Assembly (NCBI GenBank): GCA_024336345.1
Contig: JANFOG010000008.1
Span: 1-64,000 of the forward strand
Direction of reading: 5' to 3'
Length of the DNA stretch: 64,000 bases
Origin: Mariannaea sp. PMI_226
Lineage: Eukaryota > Ascomycota > Sordariomycetes > Hypocreales > Nectriaceae
The position numbers were made by a program, and so were the translations under genes. Each line of letters starts with the position of its first letter. Position 1 is the stretch's first letter. Below, in pieces: positions 58,601-64,000 of this stretch. The notes beneath the pieces were generated by a model. The model ran no database searches and had not been told where the DNA came from. It was given only the letters and a program-made list of their open reading frames with translations.

Positions 58601-59579
58601 GAGAGTTGCGAAAGCAGATGGCACCAACACACCAAAAGCTGATGTCTATATGTGCTGCGGATGCCCTTCAGTCCAAATGTTACAGAGACGGTTTGGGAAT
58701 TTGCAAAAAAATTCGTTCGAGAACAAAAAGACCCCAATCATCATTGTTTGTCTAAATGCAGAGGAGGCGGTACGAATTGCACAAAGTCAGATGAAGTTGT
58801 TGGCTGGATACGCTGATATTGTTGAACTGGTTCCACAACCGTAAGTCATGATTCTCTGTATTGCGGGTGATAATTAATGTGGGGTTAGATGTGGGCCGAG
58901 GAAATTAGCCAAAGCTCTTCGCAACTGTATGAAGAGAGCAGAGGGCGCAGCGCAGAATAGTCCACCTTCTGTATCCGAACCAACTCGAGCTGAGCAACAA
59001 TATCCAGACCAACAAAAGAATAAAAATGTTGGGGATCAAGAGATGAAACCAGACGTAAAGGGCAATCAACCAGAATCGGTCCTGACTCCACAACCTAATA
59101 TATCGGTAACCCCGTCAACAACTGTCGAACATGCCCAAAAAGCTCAAACGAAAGAGAGCGTACATGGAACTGGGCGTCGTGTTTTGCTTGTTGATGACAA
59201 CAAGATCAACCTCCAGCTGCTTGTGATGTTCATGAAGAAATGCGGGTTCTCATACGAAGAGGCTGAGAATGGACAGGAGGCACTAGATAAGTTCAAAGAA
59301 GCCAGTACGGTTGACGCAAGAGTGCAACAGACCAGGTCCAGCAGAGGGTTCGACTTCGTCCTTATGGATATTAGCATGCCTGTTATGAACGGAATTGAAT
59401 CGACGAAACGGATACGGGAATTTGAGCGCGAAAATTGGTTGCAGCGGACAAATATCATCGCTCTGACGGGCTTAGCGAGTATTGAGGCACAGCGTGACGC
59501 CAAATCTGCGGGTGTGGATGTTTACTTTCCGAAGCCAGTACGCTTTGCTGAATTAAAAAAACTACTCACGGCTTCTTAG
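55673..59579 (+). CDS. Hybrid histidine kinase with GAF domain, 1228 aa
   Basis: Exons 55673-56054, 56227-58840 and 58889-59579 join through GT-AG introns. The first ATG in frame, 55673, gives MSRPCEPQREREVQRYFQSW. A GAF-like sensor spans about residues 60-270 (RFYAGVPIVSRNGHKIGVYS). The H-box SHELRSPLHG has the phospho-acceptor His591. The ATPase carries the N-box (MNLFGNALKY, about 755), G1 (DTGKGMS), F (FVPFSQED) and G2 (GTGLGLSIV, about 820). The receiver (about 1096-1228) shows VLLVDDNKIN, FVLMDISMPVMNG (Asp about 1158), ALTG and PKPV. All catalytic residues are present, so it should start a phosphorelay to an HPt protein and response regulators such as those of osmotic or stress signalling. 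The ligand is unknown; I do not assign a group number. Confidence 0.92.
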
Positions 59580-60972
59580 AGTATCATACCGACAAAACAA
59601 ATCAGTAATACAACTGTGTTTCGGCAATTATTCGGTATATTGGAATAAAAGATTAAACTTAGACGGTGCTATTGTGAACCCTTGACACTTGCATATGTAA
59701 CCGTATGAAAATCGGCTTAGAAGTTTATGTAATGACTGGTAGCTGAAGTCGAGTATAGTTTTGGTTCTTCCGTCAGCATCAACTTTAAAGGCAGAAGCCT
59801 CATCTCTAGGCATTTCATTATCTAAATGATGGGCCGTGCTTGCAAACTTTGCTGTGCAGAGAGTTCCAAAGTCAAGCAAAGAATGCACATATCTGGTGCC
59901 ATTCGGATCCAGTTAGTTTTTTTTTGTAAAGAATTTTACCCAGATCCTTCTGGTCATGTCATTTTTGAGATTTTTTATGCTATTTACGAATTGTTCAGCC
60001 TCGAAGGCTTTGATGCGAGTGAAACCCTAGGTTTTGAGCTAGTTATGGTATCTTGTGTGCTTTCCAGTGTTCCATCGCCCAAGCACACCACCTCAGAATG
60101 TATTGTTCATAATTAGTATGTGAATCTCTAACCTCTTACAAGATATCACAAACTAGTCTATGGATGTAAAGCTACAAAAGAAAAACTCTATAGCTATATA
60201 AAATAACATATTGATCGCCAAGTCCGTGTTTAAAGCTTGGTAGCACCTAATGGACTTACCAGTGATTAACGTGAATCTTTCTAACCTGGCCCTATTTACT
60301 AGATATGATGAATTTGCTGAAAGAAAAAAAGTAGGTAAGATGCCCTTTCATCTCGAGTTAGAAGCTTTACAATCGTATCATTTCCTAGAATGGGTATGTA
60401 AGATACATATACTAAGCACCCGAAGAGCCATAATGTGGGTTTTCCTTATAATAGGTGGCTCTTTCCTAACATCAATTGACAATTGAAAGAAAACCAATAA
60501 CTTAAGAACACTCTTATGCTTCTCAGCTTTTTCCCAGTTTCTCAATCTCTTCCACTCCGGTTTTTTCCTTCTTCTTCAGTCCTTAGTTGCTTGGTCTTAT
60601 GTAACGCTCAAAAGTATCACCATGCATTTGCTCACTGTCTCGTCATTCTCATCACCGGGCTCGGCATCGCCTTTAGGGTCTCAATCGATCGGCATCTCAG
60701 CCCTAAGGGTATAAATAGCCGAGGAAGCTCTGAGTGCAATGGTGATGATGTCTAGGAAATTACTGGTTATATGAGCCAATCTTCCTAATGCCCAACTCTA
60801 TGATATAGGCTTCTATAGTCAATTATATCTCGGACACGGATAACCTTTGCCCATCAGGTCTATGTGGAGCTACGGCCCCCTCGGAGGGCGAACCTACTGA
60901 TCCTTCGACGTGTCCTAAATGCCCCTTTAAGACGCGATGTTCCCAAACCAATAGACTCCAAAACTCGACACG
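59580..60972. other. Intergenic; possible 5' part of a decayed gene at its right end
   Basis: 59580-60600 shows nothing. From about 60622 to 60972 the frame of the following pseudogene remains readable but with several stops (60709, 60772, 60841, 60898, 60916, 60928, 60952), so the decayed gene may extend this far. Confidence 0.45.
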
Positions 60973-61530
60973 ATGAAAAGGGTATTACCGGAGCATTTTC
61001 AAACGAGGGTTAACATTGACCCTTCCAATGCTGTGGAGTATTGGGACACGATGACCACAGCTGCTGGTGTCCAGCTAGCTGTTGGTGAGATTAACGCCTA
61101 GGACCCTGTCGGAGGCATGTGCCCACTAGTTGGTGCATTCTTCACCGAACTCGTCCCAAGTCAACCAGCCAATTGCTAGTCTTACGGCTAGGGCAGTACG
61201 CGGACGATATAATCTCATCGCAACATGAAAAACAGAAATACTGTTGCCGCCCTTGTCCCAGCAGATTTTGAGAAGATCGTTGGCGCCATGGCGCACAGCA
61301 TGGCTCGCGACAAGCTATAAGGCGTTTCGGTCAAGCTTTGAACGCTTGCAGGAACTTCTGATATCAGTATGGCTCTGTATGTTCTTATCCAGCGAGCAAG
61401 TAGCTATTTGTCATGGCTCGACCCGAAGAACAATACCACCGAAACTCGCCTTCGTCATTGGTGCATTACTGATATTGCCACTATCTCTTGCCTAGCCAAG
61501 CAAAATGAACCCGATGAATCATCTCATTAA
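60973..61530 (+). pseudogene. Decayed gene of unknown family with six nonsense codons
   Basis: One plus-strand frame of 186 codons keeps a coding-like composition (for example VEYWDTMTTAAGVQLAVGEI, NTVAALVPADFEKIVGAMAH) with no frameshift. It is interrupted by TAG at 61099, 61177 and 61189, TAA at 61210 and 61318, and TGA at 61339, before a final TAA at 61528. Five of the six stops are what C-to-T change makes from CAG or CAA, and the sixth could come from CGA, which points to RIP-type decay. I recognise no domain. A reassigned or read-through code is unlikely in a fungal nucleus. Confidence 0.5.
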
Positions 61531-61877
61531 GTACATCCTCATTTTCCCTTGTTGAGAAGACTTCGAGAGATAATATGATCAGTTCGCTTACATTAGATCA
61601 ACCAAGACTTAGCCAAACCTATTACTATTGGAGGGGAGATAATAATAAAATCAAGAGATATGCTACCTGTGCTGAGAGAATACTAACTCCGATGAAACTA
61701 CCACCTATTTTCACACCACTCAATTGATTACATGGGGGTAACTCTGATGAAAATATGAATATCAACTGATGTTTGCTGGTTGGTTAGTCCTGTAGCCGAA
61801 AATATTCCCGTGTCGATTTCCGTCTGTACTTATATATTGATTGATAGCCTCTGTAGATATATATATTGCACCGTTGT
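61531..61877. other. Intergenic, no gene seen
   Basis: AT-rich stretch between the decayed gene and the 3' end of the NmrA-like gene. Nothing was recognised. Confidence 0.5.
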
Positions 61878-62972
61878 CTAAGCCGCCATACGCTCAGCGC
61901 GTTGTTGCAGGACCTTGACCAAATCTAACCCAGCCTTGGTAGCTTCATCCAGGCTTTCGTTCGGCAACTCAAGCAGCTCATTCTGGGCCTTGGCCGAAAG
62001 ATCAGCTGGCTCGTCCGGGTAGAACGACCTCGCATACAGCAACTTGCTAAAACCAGCCATGTTGCCAGCTTTAACTTGCGCCAGGCCTTCTTCGTACCGC
62101 TTCATGGTGGACTCGTGGGTGATGGTCCAGTCGGCCTCAGATGTGCCCGTGACGCGCTTGACGCTCTCAAACATGTCGTTTTGACTGACCACGAAGCTCT
62201 TGAGGTACACGGCCTTGTTGAAGAAACCGGAAAGGGTAAGACTCTTGTCGTTTTCGCCGTCGGGGAACTCTTTTAGGCTCAGCAACTTGGCCACGGCTCT
62301 CCCGACCTGCGACAAGGTCGAGGTCGAGTTCTTCGTGTTGCCATCGTCATAAAGTGTCAGGGAACGCTTGTCAAAGTCGAACCCAAAGCGCGACTCACCA
62401 CCCGCCAGGCTATAATCGTACCAAAATCCACAACACACACTGATCCATTGCATGCCAAGCATCTCAATCTCGTCCCTGTTTGCCTTGGCAACAGGCCCCA
62501 GCAATGTGTCCACGCCGAGCTTATTACTGTCAATGTCACCAGCGTAACTGTTGGGCATAACGTAAGGAACGCCAGCCTTGGCGGCCGCCTGAACCAGCTT
62601 GCTGTGGGTGTCCCGTGGGGCGGTAGGGGCCATGGAGATGATGAAGAATTGTTGGCCCTTGAGAGCGGCTACAATGCTGGCCTGGTCATTATAGTCGATT
62701 GAGGCGACCTGGACGCCGTCGGGCAGTTTGTTGCTGCTGTCTTTGCGGGTGAGGGCCTTGACCGAGTGTTTCCCAGTTTGAAGGAGTGCAGCAGTGATAT
62801 GCGATCCGATGGTTCCTCCCGCCTAATGTGGATGTGTCAGTGGTCACAACTCGAACCGTCATTTGTGTGATGTTAACAAGAATAAACTTACCCCGACAAT
62901 GGCGACTCTCTCGATGACATTTTTGAAGCCAGCAGGCTGGCCTCTGGCGTATCTAAGCATGTTTCTATTCAT
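61878..62972 (-). CDS. NmrA-like / isoflavone reductase-like NAD(P)-binding protein, 341 aa
   Basis: Two exons, 62972-62892 and 62822-61878, joined through an intron (62823-62891) that falls inside the dinucleotide-binding motif VAIVG-AGGTIGSHI (G-x-G-G-x-I-G, about residues 23-33). After it come ALLQTGKHSVKALTRKDSS, DYNDQASIVAALKGQQFFII, KLVQAAAKAGVPYVMPNSYA and WISVCCGFWYDYSL, all typical of fungal NmrA/CipA-like atypical short-chain reductases. Some members reduce small aromatic substrates; others only sense NAD(P) redox state. Two in-frame ATGs (62972 and 62960) are possible starts. The enzyme should be cytosolic. No neighbour suggests a pathway. Confidence 0.9.
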
Positions 62973-63369
62973 CTATCAAGAGATGGGATTGAATACCAGA
63001 ATTATTATTGTTGTGATTGTTGTCGCAAGTGGTTATCAGGGTGGTCAAGGAGGAGGGGATGGTTAGTATATTGTGCTTCTCTTCAGTGGGAAACATCGTC
63101 CCTTTATGCATTTCCAGGCTCAGCCTCGTTTTGAATGAATCTCGGTGTATTCAGATCCGATAAGGTTGGAAAATCCCCGAACAACAATTCTCCATCTTGT
63201 GTCTCCGAGTTGACCCGGCCAAGTCCAGAGGGTGAATAGGCCCATTTTCTCAGTCGTAGCAGCCGCAACAGCCAGGCACAGTAATCCAAAACAATGAACA
63301 CAACACAAAAAGCCTGACACTGTCTGAAGGGCATCCCTGCATGCGGTGGTTGTGGATGGCGGCCAAAGA
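62973..63369. other. Intergenic, upstream of the NmrA-like gene
   Basis: No gene is supported. It should hold the NmrA-like promoter. Frames on the minus strand extend into the adjacent 9-bp repeat and look spurious. Confidence 0.5.
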
Positions 63370-63428
63370 CCGCAGCAGCCGCAGCAGCCGCAGCAGCCGC
63401 AGCAACCGCAGCAACCGCAGCAACCGCA
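63370..63428 (+). repeat. 9-bp minisatellite (CCGCAGCAG/A)
   Basis: Six and a half tandem units, CCGCAGCAG becoming CCGCAGCAA in the last three. The cysteine- or leucine-rich minus-strand frames across it are artefacts of the repeat. Confidence 0.9.
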
Positions 63429-63723
63429 CCGTATTGAGCCGTATAAGAGAACCATAACCGGGATTATTCAACACTGATGTTGGAGCGACCTCCTAGCATC
63501 ATCTCCAGCAATGGCCAGAATGAGGAAGATGGAAGTCCCTAAGAAGTAGCAACAAACTTATCTACACTCTGTTGCGCTCCACAGTAACCGACACATCAAT
63601 AAGATGCGCATAGTCCGACAAACGTCATCACCATAAAGTTATTCAGAATGGTCCCTACTGATGAGCTGATTCGTCACTTATACCTCCTTCACTTCGCCGC
63701 AATAACAACTCTCAAGGCTATCT
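63429..63723. other. Intergenic, no gene seen
   Basis: No recognisable coding or regulatory element between the minisatellite and the MFS fragment. Confidence 0.5.
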
Positions 63724-64000
63724 TCAAGCTAGTGTCGGGCGCCCCCAGTCCCTTACCGGCGAAGCCCTCTTTGTCCCCACCATCGGTTCCTCCTAGCTCC
63801 TAACCCAAGTTGGTCTTGCCTGACTGTCTTGCCCCGGCGTATCATATCATTGCCCGGTCCCTTCGGTATCGAGAATGAGCCTGCCAAGGTGAACTGATTC
63901 TTGGCGGGATACTCCCTCACTGTCGGTGCATTTATTCTCATCGCGGGCCGTCTCGGCAACGTCTTCAGCCACAAGCGTTTCTTCGTCGTCGGCTTCGCTT
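63724..64000 (+). pseudogene. Decayed MFS transporter fragment at window edge
   Basis: Plus-strand pieces in three successive frames match an MFS exporter: GEALFVPTIGSS-LLTQVGLA (about 63757-63819), then APAYHIIARS, then FGIENEPAKVN-FLAGYSLTVGAFILIAGRLG and HKRFFVVGFA (to 64000). This corresponds to the first two membrane helices and motif A (G-R-L-G-D-x-x-G-x-K-R) of 14-TM exporters. A TGA replaces the expected tryptophan before FLAGYSL, the motif A aspartate is N, and at least two frameshifts are needed. A short intron could explain one shift, but the stop argues for a pseudogene. It continues beyond the window. Confidence 0.6.

Noticed and set aside
63120..63474. Minus-strand Cys- or Leu-repeat proteins
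   Set aside because: They are translations of the 9-bp minisatellite without any other support.

Overview
The window is nuclear DNA of a filamentous ascomycete, probably from the Pezizomycotina. The evidence is frequent short introns (about 48-75 nt, with branch-point motifs like CTAAC/CTGAC), fungal-only families (Zn2Cys6 regulators, fungal F-box proteins, STAND/ankyrin proteins, a hybrid histidine kinase), and an AT-rich block whose transposon reading frames are full of stops and G-to-A/C-to-T type replacements, the mark of repeat-induced point mutation (RIP). I cannot name the species.

Positions 1-16.5 kb are an AT-rich, RIP-degraded transposon block. A chromodomain Gypsy tail lies at 1-680, followed by a degraded LTR-like repeat ('family A'). 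A 12.4-kb LTR retrotransposon spans 3912-16317, bounded by two 373-bp direct LTRs. It keeps recognisable gag, protease, reverse transcriptase, RNase H and integrase remnants, plus an unassigned 4-kb 3' extension. A short palindrome close to CATTTGATCAAATG recurs about 18 times through LTRs, untranslated and coding parts. It is the least explained signal in the window.

16.5-36.5 kb is a transition zone with decayed and rapidly evolving genes: a truncated STAND N-terminal domain, a kinase-like pseudogene with one stop, an intact metallophosphoesterase, a 776-aa F-box-type protein, fragments of a P-loop kinase and a SANT-like protein, a 961-aa secreted mucin-like protein, a broken ankyrin gene, and two more F-box proteins. 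One of those F-box genes takes its stop codon from a family A repeat. Family A ends recur at about 1.8, 18.6, 34.9 and 55.1 kb, all in the same orientation.

37-47.7 kb holds a compact apparent catabolic cluster: a GH31 alpha-glycosidase, a sugar MFS transporter, a divergently transcribed sulfatase with a CSPTR active site, and a regulator with two tandem Zn2Cys6 domains. The transporter-sulfatase intergenic region carries two near-identical CGG-N6-CGG sites, candidate operators. The likely theme is uptake, desulfation and hydrolysis of a sulfated alpha-glycoside, but that is inference.

49-64 kb contains a second Zn2Cys6 regulator, a 14-TM type MFS exporter, a 1228-aa GAF hybrid histidine kinase, a reading frame broken by six nonsense codons, an NmrA-like oxidoreductase, and a frameshifted MFS fragment at the right edge. 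No tRNA, rRNA, CRISPR array or PKS/NRPS gene was seen.
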